DNA of 40,910 nucleotides from Pseudomonadota bacterium (GCA_021790335.1 JAJYEE010000022.1:2509-43418); one strand, 5' to 3'. Positions 14,434-24,497 are shown, numbered from the stretch's first letter. Program-made: numbers and translations. Notes: a model not told the origin generated them from the sequence alone.

Positions 14434-15806
14434 GCGGGCAACTCGAACAGCGCCAGCGATTCCACGTGCGCAGTATGCGGAAACATGTCGAGCACACCGG
14501 CGCGGACCAGCCGATATCCCTTGACGTGCACCAGGACCTCGCTGTCGCGTGCCAGCGTGCCGGGATTGCACGAAACGTACAGGATGCGGCGCGGCCCCGA
14601 TCCATCCCCCGGCAGCCGCTTGAGCACTTCCATGGCGCCGGTGCGCGGCGGATCCAGCAGCCACTTCTCGAAACGCTCATCGCCCCAGGGGGCCGGCCCA
14701 TCCGCTGCATACAGGTCCGCAGCGCGAAACTCGCTGTTCGCGATCCCATTGTGCACGGCATTGGCCCGGGCCCGCGCAACCAGCACGGCATCACCCTCTA
14801 CGCCCAATACGCGGCGTGCGCGCCGCGCCAGGGGCAGCGAGAAGTTCCCCAGCCCGCAGAACAGGTCGAGCACAGCATCGTCGGCGTGCGGATCGAGAAT
14901 CTCCAGCGCGTGTCCGACGAGAGCGCGATTGATCGCGGCGTTCACTTGGACGAAATCGGTTGGCAGAAAGCGCAGATCGACCTGATGCTCGGGCAGCCGA
15001 TAGACCAGCTCGGCAACTTCCGGCCACAGGCGTGCGACCGAATCCGGACCGCCCGGCTGCAGAAATATCTGCATTGTGTGGCGCTCGCCGAATCGGCGCA
15101 GCTGGTCCAGATCATCACTGGCGAGCGGCTCGAGATGACGGAAGACGAGCGCCACGCACGGCACCCCGTCCACGGGGTCCCCGACGGCCACTTCGATCTG
15201 TGGCATCCGCTCCGGACGCGACAGCCCTGCGATCAGGACACGCAGCTGCGGCAACAGTACGGAAACGGCCGGATCCAGCACCTCGCAGGACTCCAGAGGC
15301 GTGATGAAGGAATGGCGCTTCTCGCGGAATCCGACCAGGACTCCGCCCTTCTTGGGCACCACACGCACCCCGAGGCGCGCCTTGCGGCGGTAACCCCAGA
15401 CCGGACCGCGCAGGGGGGGCAGCCAGGCGTCGGGCTGGACCTTGCCGATATGCGCCAGGCTGTCACGCAGCACCTGCTGCTTCTCCCGCAGCTGCGCCTC
15501 GGGGAGCAGATGCTGAAGGCTGCATCCGCCACAGACACCGAAATGCCGGCAGCGCGGTACGACCCGGTCCGGCGATGGTACGAGAATCTCGACTACGCCG
15601 CCGGTGTCGAAATTCCGCTTCTTGTTATGATACCGGAACCGCACTTCATCGCCAGGCAGCGCACCTTGGATGAACACCGCCTTTCCGGCAAGCCGGGCGA
15701 CACCATTGCCTTCGTAGTCCAGCGACTCGATGCGCGCGACGGCAAGGTCGCCGCGGTCATCCTGCGGAGCGGACGGGGCGACAGGCGCGACATGGCGGCT
15801 CTGCAT
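14430..15806 (-). CDS. rlmD: 23S rRNA (uracil-1939-C5)-methyltransferase
   Basis: It uses S-adenosylmethionine to make 5-methyluridine at position 1939 of 23S rRNA. From ATG 15806 the protein has 458 aa. It has an N-terminal TRAM domain (about 20-75), then the iron-sulfur cysteines in CRHFGVCGGCSLQHL, a SAM-binding DLFCGLGNFSLPLA, the catalytic region LLDPPRTGA, and YVSCNPGTLARD with the nucleophilic Cys. The frame is open to 15935, but the extra N-terminus is not family-like. The stop overlaps the next start, tying it to the ykuD-nagZ pair, although the functional link is unclear. Other RumA-type uracil methyltransferases are less likely given length and cysteines. Confidence 0.94.
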   Translation of the reverse strand: MQSRHVAPVAPSAPQDDRGDLAVARIESLDYEGNGVARLAGKAVFIQGALPGDEVRFRYHNKKRNFDTGGVVEILVPSPDRVVPRCRHFGVCGGCSLQHLLPEAQLREKQQVLRDSLAHIGKVQPDAWLPPLRGPVWGYRRKARLGVRVVPKKGGVLVGFREKRHSFITPLESCEVLDPAVSVLLPQLRVLIAGLSRPERMPQIEVAVGDPVDGVPCVALVFRHLEPLASDDLDQLRRFGERHTMQIFLQPGGPDSVARLWPEVAELVYRLPEHQVDLRFLPTDFVQVNAAINRALVGHALEILDPHADDAVLDLFCGLGNFSLPLARRARRVLGVEGDAVLVARARANAVHNGIANSEFRAADLYAADGPAPWGDERFEKWLLDPPRTGAMEVLKRLPGDGSGPRRILYVSCNPGTLARDSEVLVHVKGYRLVRAGVLDMFPHTAHVESLALFELPA

Positions 15807-15909
15807 GGCTTGGCGGTTGCCGATCAGCTCAGGTCCCGGGCGGGCGCCGCCCGCCCGGCGCCGATGCCGGCAAGCGAAATGCGTCCGGTACGCCCTTGGC
15901 ACGCACGCA

Positions 15910-16680
15910 TCAGCCCCACGCCTCCAGGAACGCACGCCAGTGCGGGCGATCCTCAGAACGCAGCAGGGCGCGCACGCGCTGTGTCTCAGCTTCCCAGGCG
16001 GCAGCCTCGAGATTGCCCCGGATGAGCTCGAACCGGAGGTAGATCAGGTAGGTATTGAGCACGTCGGTCTCACAATAGTGGCGGATCTCGTCGATTTTCC
16101 CCGCTTGGTACTGTTCCCACACCTCGGAGCCGTGCATGCCGAGCTTGCCCGGAAAACCGAGCATCTGTGCGATCTCGTCGAGCGGAGCGACGGCGCGCGC
16201 CTGATAGCCGGAAAGTACGTCCATAAGGTCGGTATGGCGCGCGTGAAAGCGGCTGAGATAATTGTTCCACTTGAACTCGCGGTCATCCTCGCCGGTGTCC
16301 CAGTACCGCGGCGCGCTGATTCCGTGCAGCAGTGCCCGGTAGTGCAGCACGGGCAGATCGAATCCGCTGCCGTTCCAGGTTACCAGCGTCGGTGTGTACT
16401 TCTCGATGCCATCGAAAAACCGCCGGATGAGCTCGGCCTCGCCTGAATCGGGTTCCCCAAGCGACCATACCCGCAAACTGTCCGCATGCCGCAATACCGC
16501 CGAGATGGCGACCACGCGGTGCAGATGGTGACGCAGGAACTCCGAGTCGCCGGTCTGCTCCCGCCGCTTGTGAAACATGACCTTGGCAATATCGGAATCA
16601 CCCAGACCATCAAGCCGGTACAGCCGCCTGCCCGCGTCGATGTCGGGAACAGTCTCGATGTCGAAAACAAGTATGTTCAT
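15910..16680 (-). CDS. Predicted 3'-5' exonuclease, PolB-like (DEDD fold)
   Basis: A 256-aa protein matching the predicted polymerase-B-like 3'-5' exonuclease family, of unestablished cellular role. Exo I FDIETVPD (about 6-13) supplies the Asp-Glu pair, VTWNGSGFDLPVL the Exo II Asp, and HYCETDVLNTYLIYLR the Exo III region. The start is ATG 16680, chosen because MNILVFDIETVPD is the family N-terminus; the frame continues to 16815 without support. There is no polymerase domain, so it acts alone or as a subunit. It lies between cysM and rlmD. Confidence 0.85.
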   Translation of the reverse strand: MNILVFDIETVPDIDAGRRLYRLDGLGDSDIAKVMFHKRREQTGDSEFLRHHLHRVVAISAVLRHADSLRVWSLGEPDSGEAELIRRFFDGIEKYTPTLVTWNGSGFDLPVLHYRALLHGISAPRYWDTGEDDREFKWNNYLSRFHARHTDLMDVLSGYQARAVAPLDEIAQMLGFPGKLGMHGSEVWEQYQAGKIDEIRHYCETDVLNTYLIYLRFELIRGNLEAAAWEAETQRVRALLRSEDRPHWRAFLEAWG

Positions 16681-16815
16681 GAACCTTCCGCCGCAACGCC
16701 GGAGCGCCAGAAATCCGAAACGCGCGCCAGGCAGCAGGCGCGCTTCGATCCGCGACGGCGCCCGCGCCGCTTCCCCGCCACCGCGGTCGGCCCAGTACCG
16801 GTGTGCATCATGCAA

Positions 16816-17706
16816 TCAGTCCGGAAATACCCCAGTCGATACATAGCGGTCGCCCCGGTCGCACACGATCGTCACGATAGTCGCGTCGCGCAGTTCAGTG
16901 CTCAGGCGCAGCATTGCGGCCACTGCCCCGCCCGATGAGATTCCGCAGAAAATACCCTCCTCAGCCGCGAGCCGGCGAGTCATCTGTTCGGCTTCCTGCT
17001 GCGAAACCTCGAGTACCCGGTCCACGCGCCGCGGATCGAATATCTTCGGCCGATAGGCCTCCGGCCATCGGCGGATGCCGGGGATCGACGAGCCTTCCGT
17101 AGGATGCACGCCGACAATCCGGATCGCGGGATTCTGCTCCTTGAGGAAACGTGAGGTGCCCATGATCGTGCCCGTGGTGCCCATCGAGCTGACCAGGTGG
17201 GTGATTTTGCCGTCCGTATCTCGCCAGATTTCGGGGCCGGTGCTGCGGTAATGCGAATCCGGGTTGTCTGGATTAGCGAACTGATCCAGAACCCTGCCCT
17301 TGCCCTGCGCCTCCATGGCCCGTGCAAGATCGCGCGCACCTTCCATGCCTTGCGCCCGCGAAACCAGGATGACCTCGGCACCGAAGGCCTTCATCACAGC
17401 CCGGCGCTCGATGCTCATGTTCTCCGGCATGATCAGGATCATGCGGTAGCCCTTGACGGCGGCAACCATCGCCAGCGCGATGCCGGTGTTGCCGCTGGTG
17501 GCCTCGATCAGGGCGTCGCCGCTGCGGATCTCGCCGCGTTCCTCCGCCGCCCGGATCATGTTGAGCGCGGGGCGATCCTTGACCGAACCGGCGGGATTGT
17601 TCCCCTCGAGCTTCGCCAGAAGCGTGTTGGAACTTTTCCCCGCGAGGCGCTGTAGACGCACCAGCGGCGTGTTTCCGACCAGATCTTCGATGGTCATCGC
17701 TTTCAT
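16816..17706 (-). CDS. cysM: Cysteine synthase B
   Basis: A PLP enzyme that makes cysteine from O-acetylserine and sulfide, or from thiosulfate giving S-sulfocysteine. Its 296 aa are typical for CysM. The PLP Lys is in NPAGSVKDRPALNMI (about 36-50), the substrate loop is TSGNTG, and PLP phosphate contacts lie in SSMGTTGTIMG. GVHPTEGSSIPGIRRWP is characteristic of CysM rather than CysK. ATG 17706 is used; ATG 17697 (MTIEDLVGNTPL) is also possible. It follows recJ after 90 bp on the same strand. Confidence 0.95.
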   Translation of the reverse strand: MKAMTIEDLVGNTPLVRLQRLAGKSSNTLLAKLEGNNPAGSVKDRPALNMIRAAEERGEIRSGDALIEATSGNTGIALAMVAAVKGYRMILIMPENMSIERRAVMKAFGAEVILVSRAQGMEGARDLARAMEAQGKGRVLDQFANPDNPDSHYRSTGPEIWRDTDGKITHLVSSMGTTGTIMGTSRFLKEQNPAIRIVGVHPTEGSSIPGIRRWPEAYRPKIFDPRRVDRVLEVSQQEAEQMTRRLAAEEGIFCGISSGGAVAAMLRLSTELRDATIVTIVCDRGDRYVSTGVFPD

Positions 17707-17796
17707 GGGCGCATTCTAAAACAAACACACCGGGCCGGCATAGGCAATCCGCAAGGGGATCGCGACACCCGGCTGCCACCGCAGTCGGCCGCCGCC

Positions 17797-19563
17797 TCAA
17801 GTCGGGTCCTGCGGCCACAGATGCGTGACGATGAGCTGCAGCGAGCGGCTGCCCTGAAACTGGTTGACATCCGGCCGGTAGGCCGCGCGCACGCGCCGTC
17901 CCGGCTGCCAGGCGTCACCGGCCTGATTGAACGCGATGGCATCCAGCATGGCGCCGTCGGCGTGGCGCAGAACGAGCTTCAGATGCCTTTCTCCGACTAC
18001 GCGCGCGCCAGTGATGTCGAATATGCCGTCGAATAACGGCTCCGGAAATCCCTGACCCCAGGGCCCGCCCGAGCGCAGCAGTTCGGCCAGTTCAAGAGTG
18101 AGTTCCGTCCCTGCCAGCTCCCCATCGCTGACGACCACCCCCTGCAGACTCTCGCAGTCCAGGCGGCGACCGACCTCTTCGGCGAAAGCCTGACCGAAAC
18201 GCTCCAGACAGGACCGCTCCAGCGTCAGCCCGGCCGCCATGGCGTGACCACCGAAGCGCTGCAGCAGCCCCGGATGGCGGGTTGCAACCGCATCCAGGGT
18301 GTCCCGAATGTGCAGCCCGGCGACCGACCGCGCGGAGCCCTTGATCTCAGTGCCGCCGGCCGGTGCGAAGGCGATCACCGGGCGGTGGACACGTTCCCGG
18401 ATGCGGCCGGCGAGAATGCCGATGACCCCCTGATGCCAGGATTCGTCAAACAGGCATAGTCCCGGTGGCAGCTGCGCATCGAGTTCGAGCAGACGGAGCG
18501 CGCTCAACGCCTGCGCCTGCATTCCGGCCTCGATACTGCGCCGCTCGCGATTGAGCTGATCGAGCCGTTGTGCCAGCTCCTGCGCCCGGGCGACATCGTC
18601 GGTGATGAGACAGGCGATGCCGAGCGACATGTCCTCCAGCCGGCCTGCGGCATTGAGCCGCGGGCCAACCGCGAAGCCCAGGTCCGCCGCGGTGGTCGTC
18701 GCGTGATGGCGACCAGCGATCTCGAGCAGTGCGGCGATTCCTGGACAAGATTGCCCTTGCCGGATGCGCTTCAGCCCCTGGGCGACGAGTATGCGGTTGT
18801 TGTAATCGAGAGGCACCACGTCGGCAACAGTGCCCAGGGCGACCAGGTCCAGCAGACGCGCGAGGTTTGGCTCGGGCAGGCTGCGGCGCGCAAACCATCC
18901 GTCAGCCCGCAGGCAGGCGCGTAATGCCAGCATGACGTAGAAGATGACGCCCACGCCCGCCAGATTCTTGCTGGCAAAACCGTCACCGGGCTGGTTGGGG
19001 TTGACGATCGCGTCCGCCGCCGGCGACTCGCTGCCGGCAAGGTGATGGTCAGTAACCAGCACCGCAATGCCGCGGCTACGGGCGGCCTCGACTCCGGCCA
19101 GGCTGGAAATGCCGTTATCCACCGTCACGATCAGGTCCGGACAGCGGAGCGCAGCGACCTCTACGATCTCCGGCGTCAGCCCGTACCCATAGGCGAAGCG
19201 GTTAGGGACCAGAAAGTCCACTTCCGCTGCACCGATGTCGCGCAAGGCGCGCCAGGCCAGGGCACAGCTGGTAGCCCCATCAGCGTCGAAATCCCCGACG
19301 ATCAGGATGCGCCGTCCGCGGGCAACCGCCTCCGCAAGCAGTCGGGCGGCGGCGTCGATCCCGTTCAGTCCGGACGGGGGCAACAGGTGTGCGAGCGAGT
19401 GATCCAGCTCGGTCGGATCGCGCAGATTGCGGCCGCTGTACACCCGTGCGAGCACGGGATGCAGTGTCCGCAGGCCCACGGGAATTTCCCCCGGCGAGCG
19501 GCGTATCATGTGCAGCACGGGCGGCGAGACCGGCGCCCCTTTCGTGCTCGCAGCCTCACCCAT
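17797..19563 (-). CDS. recJ: Single-stranded-DNA-specific exonuclease
   Basis: A 5'-3' single-strand exonuclease of recombination, mismatch and base excision repair. From ATG 19563 it has 588 aa. The DHH phosphoesterase core shows VGDFDADGATSCA, VTVDNGISS and VTDHHLAG, followed by GTVADVVPL; the DHHA1 domain contains RFGGHAMAAGL, and a C-terminal OB-like domain follows. The longer frame to 19749 overlaps the preceding gene and is low-complexity. ATG 19512 (MIRRSPGEIPVG) is an alternative, closer to typical RecJ N-termini. With ATG 19563 it overlaps the upstream stop by 8 bp. Confidence 0.95.
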   Translation of the reverse strand: MGEAASTKGAPVSPPVLHMIRRSPGEIPVGLRTLHPVLARVYSGRNLRDPTELDHSLAHLLPPSGLNGIDAAARLLAEAVARGRRILIVGDFDADGATSCALAWRALRDIGAAEVDFLVPNRFAYGYGLTPEIVEVAALRCPDLIVTVDNGISSLAGVEAARSRGIAVLVTDHHLAGSESPAADAIVNPNQPGDGFASKNLAGVGVIFYVMLALRACLRADGWFARRSLPEPNLARLLDLVALGTVADVVPLDYNNRILVAQGLKRIRQGQSCPGIAALLEIAGRHHATTTAADLGFAVGPRLNAAGRLEDMSLGIACLITDDVARAQELAQRLDQLNRERRSIEAGMQAQALSALRLLELDAQLPPGLCLFDESWHQGVIGILAGRIRERVHRPVIAFAPAGGTEIKGSARSVAGLHIRDTLDAVATRHPGLLQRFGGHAMAAGLTLERSCLERFGQAFAEEVGRRLDCESLQGVVVSDGELAGTELTLELAELLRSGGPWGQGFPEPLFDGIFDITGARVVGERHLKLVLRHADGAMLDAIAFNQAGDAWQPGRRVRAAYRPDVNQFQGSRSLQLIVTHLWPQDPT

Positions 19564-20611
19564 AGCAGGAAAGCGGCCGGCGGCGACGCCACCAGCGCCG
19601 CAGATCGGCTCGGACGAGTCGCCTTCCGGTGCCGCGCCCCGAATACAGAGTGAGGCTCGCGATGTCGCCCGCACGCAGGGCACCGAGCAGCGGCGACAGC
19701 CACCGCTGTTCGAAGCATTCGACGGACTGCCGCCATGCGGTACCGTCACCGCGCTGCCCGATCATTGGCCCGGGTTCGAATGCCAACAGATGGGCACCAG
19801 CCGCATCGGCAGCCTGCAGCCAGTCCTCAGCCTCGGGCGGCAGGGCATGCAGGGCGGCGCCGGCCAGGTGCCCCAGTCCGCGGGCGAGCGGCCCGTCGCT
19901 CCAGACTGCGGTCCACGTTCTCTGCCCGACGCGCGGGAGCACGCCTCCGCCCCAGAACCACAGGCTGTTGACCGGAGGGCGCCCGCGCTGCTCACGTTCG
20001 GCATTGAGCGGCGAGGCGTGGAGCAGCAGCTGAACTTCGGTGAGCAGCATGTGCCAGGACCGGGCATCCGGCCCGCCGGGCAGGTAGTCGCCGATATCCC
20101 TGCCCCAGACCTCGTCGACACTGTGAGTGTGAATGTGCGCCGGCTGCGCTGGCCGCAGGTACCAGCGATGCGGCTGCAACGCCTCCAGCTTCCAGCTATC
20201 CGGCGTAAATACCTGCCCGAGCTCTGCGATGAGACGCAATGACTCTTCCCGAGAAAGATCAAGGAGTTCGCTGCCACTCAGAATCAGCCCGGCACCCCGG
20301 GGGGAAAGATGGACCGGATCAGCGCGAATCCACCAGTCTCCGTCACTGACGCCGCTGTCGGCCAGGAGCGTGATTGCCGCCACCGGCAGATCGTCCACGT
20401 TTGTGGCATGGATGCCGAACAGGGCACACAACAGCGCCTCGCCGGTCGGTGCTGACAGCCCGTGCTGACCGGCACCCTGCCCGCCTGCTGCTACCGGATT
20501 TGCACGCGCAAGCAGCTTTTCCAGCGCCGGTGCGCGCGGAGCCGGCGCCGTGTCTGCAGGCGCTGGCACTCCGAAGAGCCCGGGCACAATGAGGGTCAGA
20601 TGTCTTTCCAC
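19556..20611 (-). CDS. Phosphoglycerate-mutase-related protein, RPFE type
   Basis: A 351-aa protein opening VERHLTLIVPGLFGVP (GTG start at 20611). It resembles the uncharacterised COG4255 group, annotated as RPFE-type regulatory proteins distantly related to cofactor-independent phosphoglycerate mutase (alkaline phosphatase superfamily). Recognisable parts are DPVHLSPRGAGLILSG, RWYLR, HTHSVDEVWGRDIGDYLP, and NSLWFWGGGVLP. Metal-ligand spacing of a true mutase is not evident, so catalysis is doubtful. It overlaps the recJ start; such proteins often sit beside recJ in gammaproteobacteria, but the link is unexplained. The start is uncertain, since GGAG lies only one base from GTG. Confidence 0.75.
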   Translation of the reverse strand: MERHLTLIVPGLFGVPAPADTAPAPRAPALEKLLARANPVAAGGQGAGQHGLSAPTGEALLCALFGIHATNVDDLPVAAITLLADSGVSDGDWWIRADPVHLSPRGAGLILSGSELLDLSREESLRLIAELGQVFTPDSWKLEALQPHRWYLRPAQPAHIHTHSVDEVWGRDIGDYLPGGPDARSWHMLLTEVQLLLHASPLNAEREQRGRPPVNSLWFWGGGVLPRVGQRTWTAVWSDGPLARGLGHLAGAALHALPPEAEDWLQAADAAGAHLLAFEPGPMIGQRGDGTAWRQSVECFEQRWLSPLLGALRAGDIASLTLYSGRGTGRRLVRADLRRWWRRRRPLSCYG

Positions 20612-20757
20612 ACTCCGCTTTCAACCGGCCGCAGTCCAAACGGACCCGGCCACGGCCTCCGAGGAACTGCCGACATGGTACTCCGGTTATCGCCCCCCGG
20701 AACCGCCGGAAAGACACTGCGGTACATCTCAGGGCCTCGACCCCGCCGCCAGAGCGG

Positions 20758-20775
20758 GCGGGGCTGACGCCCCGC
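20758..20775 (-). terminator. GC-rich hairpin after thrC
   Basis: GCGGGGC (20758-20764) and GCCCCGC (20769-20775) form a perfect 7-bp stem with a 4-nt loop, 40 bp past the thrC stop. It has no U tract, so it could be a weak or Rho-linked terminator separating hom-thrC from the next transcription unit. The rest of the 203-bp gap shows nothing convincing. Confidence 0.35.
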
Positions 20776-20814
20776 AATGCACAGCACCAGCGGCGCGGCC
20801 GCGGTGCTGACACG

Positions 20815-21957
20815 TCAGGCGAGGTTATCCAGGATCGCGCGCTTGACGGCAGTCAGCTCGGCCTGCACTTTGATCAGCGGCCTGGTGCTCTGCTTGATTG
20901 CGATGTCGGGATCCTTCAGTCCATGTCCTGTCAGCGTGCATACGACGCTGCTGCCTGCAGGAATCCGGCCGTTGCGAACATCGCGCAGGGCACCGGCCAG
21001 CGAGGTCGCTGACGCCGGCTCGCAGAACACGCCTTCCTTTTCAGCCAGCAGCTTCTGCGCTGCTAGAATTTCCTCGTCCCGGCATTCATCGAACCAGCCT
21101 CCCGATTCCTCGATGACTTTCCAGGCGCTGTCCCAGGACTGCGGGTGCCCGATGCGGATGGCAGTGGCCACAGTCTCCGGATCATCCACCATCCGGCCGC
21201 GCAGAAACGGAGCGCTTCCGGCCGCCTGGTAGCCAACCATATGCGGACGGTTCCCGACCACCGCGCCTCCGGCATAAAGGCACTTGCCCTTGCAGAATAC
21301 GCAGGCGGCCGTGACGTTTTCACCCGACGCAGACGAGACCTCGCAGTAGCCGATCCAGTGCGCCGTAATATTGCCCGCGTTCCCGACCGGCAGGCAGTGA
21401 AAGTCCGGAGCCCGGCCCAGCTCCTCGATGATCTCGAAGGCGGCGGTCTTTTGCCCCTGCAGCCGATAGGGATTGATCGAATTGACGATCGTGACAGGCG
21501 CCTCCTGGGCGACTTCCTTCACCAGCGCCATGCCGGCATCGAAATTTCCCTGGATCTGGATCACCACCGCGCCGTGGATCATGGCCTGGGCAAGTTTGCC
21601 CAGCGCGATCTTGCCCTCCGGAATCAGGACGAAACAGCTGATCCCGGCGCGCGCGGCATAGGCCGCCGCCGCCGCAGAGGTATTTCCGGTCGAAGCACAG
21701 ATGATCGCACGACTCCCCTCCTCCACCGCTTTGGTCACGGCCATGGTCATGCCCCGGTCCTTGAACGATCCGGTCGGGTTGAGGCCTTCGTACTTGACGT
21801 AGATTTCGACCTTGTCGCCCAGCGACCGGGGAATGTTGCTCAGACGGATGAGCGGCGTATTGCCCTCGCCCAGGCTGATGATGCGCGTGTCGTCATGCAC
21901 CGGCAGGCGGTCGCGATATCTTTCAATAAGGCCGGTGTAGCGTTGATGCGATGTCAT
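20815..21957 (-). CDS. thrC: Threonine synthase
   Basis: A PLP enzyme converting O-phosphohomoserine to threonine. At 380 aa it is of the shorter, fold-type II form. PLP Lys 66 lies in [11 protein letters not shown], and the phosphate loop is in [13 protein letters not shown] (189-201). After that loop an insertion at about 206-235 carries CVFCKGKC (219-226), a Cys-x2-Cys-x3-Cys set that could bind metal. The start is ATG 21957, 3 bp after the hom stop, so hom and thrC form an operon for the last steps from homoserine except kinase. No thrB is present. Confidence 0.97.
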   Translation of the reverse strand: MTSHQRYTGLIERYRDRLPVHDDTRIISLGEGNTPLIRLSNIPRSLGDKVEIYVKYEGLNPTGSFKDRGMTMAVTKAVEEGSRAIICASTGNTSAAAAAYAARAGISCFVLIPEGKIALGKLAQAMIHGAVVIQIQGNFDAGMALVKEVAQEAPVTIVNSINPYRLQGQKTAAFEIIEELGRAPDFHCLPVGNAGNITAHWIGYCEVSSASGENVTAACVFCKGKCLYAGGAVVGNRPHMVGYQAAGSAPFLRGRMVDDPETVATAIRIGHPQSWDSAWKVIEESGGWFDECRDEEILAAQKLLAEKEGVFCEPASATSLAGALRDVRNGRIPAGSSVVCTLTGHGLKDPDIAIKQSTRPLIKVQAELTAVKRAILDNLA

Positions 21958-21960
21958 GAT

Positions 21961-23283
21961 TCACTTCCAGTCTCGGTTCAGGTGCTCGACGCGGATGCGC
22001 ATGACCTTGCCATTGATGGAATCGAGCGCCTCGATGCGTGCAATCGCCTGGTTCATGTTCCTTTCGAGCACACGGTGGGTAAGCAGTATCACGGGCACTT
22101 CGTTCGCACCCGCAGACGGTTCCTTCTGAATGATCGCCTCGATGCTGATGCCGAGATCAGCCAGAATGCGCGTGACGTCCGCCAGCACTCCGAGCTGGTC
22201 CTTCGCCTGCATGCGCAGATAACAGGCGGTCTGTACCTCTTCCATGGGCAGGATCGCGACATCCGACAGCTGGTCCGGCTGGAACGCCAGGTGGGGCACC
22301 CGGTTGGTCGGATCCGCCGTGAGCGTGCGCACCACATCGACGATATCGGCCACCACGGCCGAGGCGGTTGGTTCGGCACCGGCCCCGGCACCGTAATACA
22401 TCGTTGCGCCCACGGCATCGCCCTTCACCAGTATGGCATTCATGACGCCGTCGACGCTCGCAATCAGCCTGCGTTCGGGTATCAGGGTCGGGTGCACGCG
22501 CAGCTCTACACCACGGCTGGTCCGACGTGCGATGCCGAGATGCTTGATCCGGTAACCGAGCTCCTCGGCATAGGACACGTCGCTGCGCGTAATGCGGGTG
22601 ATACCCTCCGTATAGACCTTGTCGAACTGCAGCGGAATGCCGAAGGCGATTGCCGACAAAATGGTCAGCTTGTGCGCGGCATCAATGCCCTCCACATCGA
22701 ATGTGGGGTCGGCCTCGGCGTATCCAAGCCGCTGGGCCTCGGCCAGGACATCGGAAAACTCGCGGCCATGGTCGCGCATTTCAGTAAGAATGAAATTGCC
22801 GGTGCCGTTGATGATCCCCGCCAGCCACTCTATGCGGTTTCCGGCCAACCCCTCGCGAATGGTCTTGATGATCGGAATGCCGCCTGCGACCGCGGCCTCG
22901 AACGCGACCATTACGCCCTTCTTGCGGGCGACGGCGAAGATTTCATTGCCGTGCGCGGCGATCAGTGCCTTGTTCGCGGTCACGACATGCTTGCCGTTGT
23001 CGACCGCTCGCATCACGAGCCTGCGCGCCGGATCATCGCCACCGATCAGTTCGACGACGACATCGATCTGCGGGTCGTCGACCACCTCGAACGGATCGGC
23101 CGACAGGCGTATGCCGTCCATCGGGCAGGGTCGCCTCCGGCCGATATCGCGGGCAGCGGCGTGGACCACGCGGATCTCGCGCCCCGCGCGCCGCGCGATC
23201 TCGGCACCATTGCGCGTCAAGACGTTCACCATCCCGGCGCCCACCGTTCCCAGACCCAGCAGGCCGATTCTTACGGGTTCCAC
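21961..23283 (-). CDS. hom: Homoserine dehydrogenase
   Basis: It reduces aspartate semialdehyde to homoserine for threonine and methionine synthesis. The 440-aa monofunctional enzyme has the NAD(P)-binding GLLGLGTVGAGM (about 8-19), the catalytic region with GGIPIIKTIREGLAGNRIEWLAG (split as GGIPIIK and IEWLAGIINGTGNF), and a C-terminal ACT domain (DQLGVLADVTRILADLGISI), implying feedback control by threonine. The start is GTG 23281-23283, overlapping the TAG stop of alaC by one base, so alaC-hom-thrC are probably co-transcribed and coupled. Confidence 0.97.
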   Translation of the reverse strand: MEPVRIGLLGLGTVGAGMVNVLTRNGAEIARRAGREIRVVHAAARDIGRRRPCPMDGIRLSADPFEVVDDPQIDVVVELIGGDDPARRLVMRAVDNGKHVVTANKALIAAHGNEIFAVARKKGVMVAFEAAVAGGIPIIKTIREGLAGNRIEWLAGIINGTGNFILTEMRDHGREFSDVLAEAQRLGYAEADPTFDVEGIDAAHKLTILSAIAFGIPLQFDKVYTEGITRITRSDVSYAEELGYRIKHLGIARRTSRGVELRVHPTLIPERRLIASVDGVMNAILVKGDAVGATMYYGAGAGAEPTASAVVADIVDVVRTLTADPTNRVPHLAFQPDQLSDVAILPMEEVQTACYLRMQAKDQLGVLADVTRILADLGISIEAIIQKEPSAGANEVPVILLTHRVLERNMNQAIARIEALDSINGKVMRIRVEHLNRDWK

Positions 23284-24497
23284 TAGACCGGGCCAGCCTT
23301 CTGCTGTTCGCCGCGGTCGCGGCGCATCATTTCCTTGATCGAGCGCACCGCCTGACGGGTGCGATGCTCGTTTTCGATCAGGCCGAAACGCACGTAGTCG
23401 TTGCCATACTCACCGAACCCTATGCCAGGCGCCACTGCGACCCGCGCATCGACCAGCAGCTTCTTGGAAAACTCGAGCGAGCCCATCTCGCGGTACTGCG
23501 GCGGAATATGTGCCCACACGAACATGGTGGCCTTCGGCACCTCGACCATCCATCCGGCGGCGTGCAGCCCCTGACACAGGACATCGCGCCGGTTCTGGTA
23601 GCGCAGGCGAATCTCCTCGACACAGTCCTGGGGACCCTCCAGGGCGAGAATGGAGGCAACCTGGATCGGCGTGAACATTCCATAGTCGAGATAGGACTTG
23701 ATACGCGCGAGGGCCGCCACCAGCTTGCGGTTGCCGCACATGAAGCCAACGCGCCATCCCGGCATGTTGTAGCTCTTCGACAGCGTGAAGAACTCGACTG
23801 CAACATCCTTGGCGCCGGGCACCTGAAGAATGGATGGCGCCTTGTAGCCGTCGAAGACGATATCCGCATAGGCCAGGTCGTGGATTACCCAGATTCCGTG
23901 GTCGCGGGCGATTTCCACAACCTTCTCGAAGAAGTCGAGCTCGACGCACATGGTCGTCGGATTTCCCGGGAAATTGAGTACGAGCATCTTGGGTTTTGGC
24001 CAGGAGTTGCGAATGGCGTTCTCCAGCTCGACGAAAAAGTCCACACCGGGTATCAGGGGCACGTGTCGAATGTCGGCCCCGGCGATGACGAAACCGTAAG
24101 GATGGATCGGGTAGGTCGGATTCGGTACCAGGACCGCGTCGCCGCGATCCACGGTCGCGAGCGCCAAGTGCGCCAGACCTTCCTTCGAACCTATGGTCAC
24201 GATCGCCTCGCTGTCCATGTCCAGATCAACGTCGAACCGGCGTTTGTACCACGCACAGATCGCGCGCCGCAGCCGTGGAATGCCCCGCGACACGGAGTAG
24301 CGGTGGGTATCGCCACGCTGCGCCGCCTCGCACAGCTTGTCGACGATGTGCTGCGGCGTGGGCTCGTCCGGATTGCCCATGCCGAAGTCGATGATGTCCT
24401 CTCCGCGCTGTCGCGCCTTGGCCTTCAGCTCGTTGACAATGTTGAAAACGTACGGAGGCAGCCTCTGAATGCGGGGAAATTGATCAGATGGGTTCAT
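23283..24497 (-). CDS. alaC: Alanine transaminase (AlaC type)
   Basis: A class I/II PLP aminotransferase that should interconvert pyruvate plus glutamate with alanine plus 2-oxoglutarate. The 404-aa protein has the PLP Lys in [15 protein letters not shown], the cofactor contacts NFPGNPT and HDLAYADI, and the C-terminal Arg in [10 protein letters not shown]. It opens with [19 protein letters not shown], typical of AlaC. It is the first gene of the alaC-hom-thrC unit, as in several gammaproteobacteria. A promoter and a palindrome lie about 45 bp upstream. Confidence 0.93.
   Translation of the reverse strand: MNPSDQFPRIQRLPPYVFNIVNELKAKARQRGEDIIDFGMGNPDEPTPQHIVDKLCEAAQRGDTHRYSVSRGIPRLRRAICAWYKRRFDVDLDMDSEAIVTIGSKEGLAHLALATVDRGDAVLVPNPTYPIHPYGFVIAGADIRHVPLIPGVDFFVELENAIRNSWPKPKMLVLNFPGNPTTMCVELDFFEKVVEIARDHGIWVIHDLAYADIVFDGYKAPSILQVPGAKDVAVEFFTLSKSYNMPGWRVGFMCGNRKLVAALARIKSYLDYGMFTPIQVASILALEGPQDCVEEIRLRYQNRRDVLCQGLHAAGWMVEVPKATMFVWAHIPPQYREMGSLEFSKKLLVDARVAVAPGIGFGEYGNDYVRFGLIENEHRTRQAVRSIKEMMRRDRGEQQKAGPV

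Noticed and set aside
14283-16025. 580-aa plus-strand frame opposite rlmD
   Set aside because: It is antisense to a gene with complete motifs, and its Arg/Gln/His-rich composition is typical of a shadow frame.
21145-23286. Long plus-strand open frame (713 aa) opposite hom and thrC
   Set aside because: It mirrors two clear genes, matches no family, and arises from high GC content in the antisense frame.
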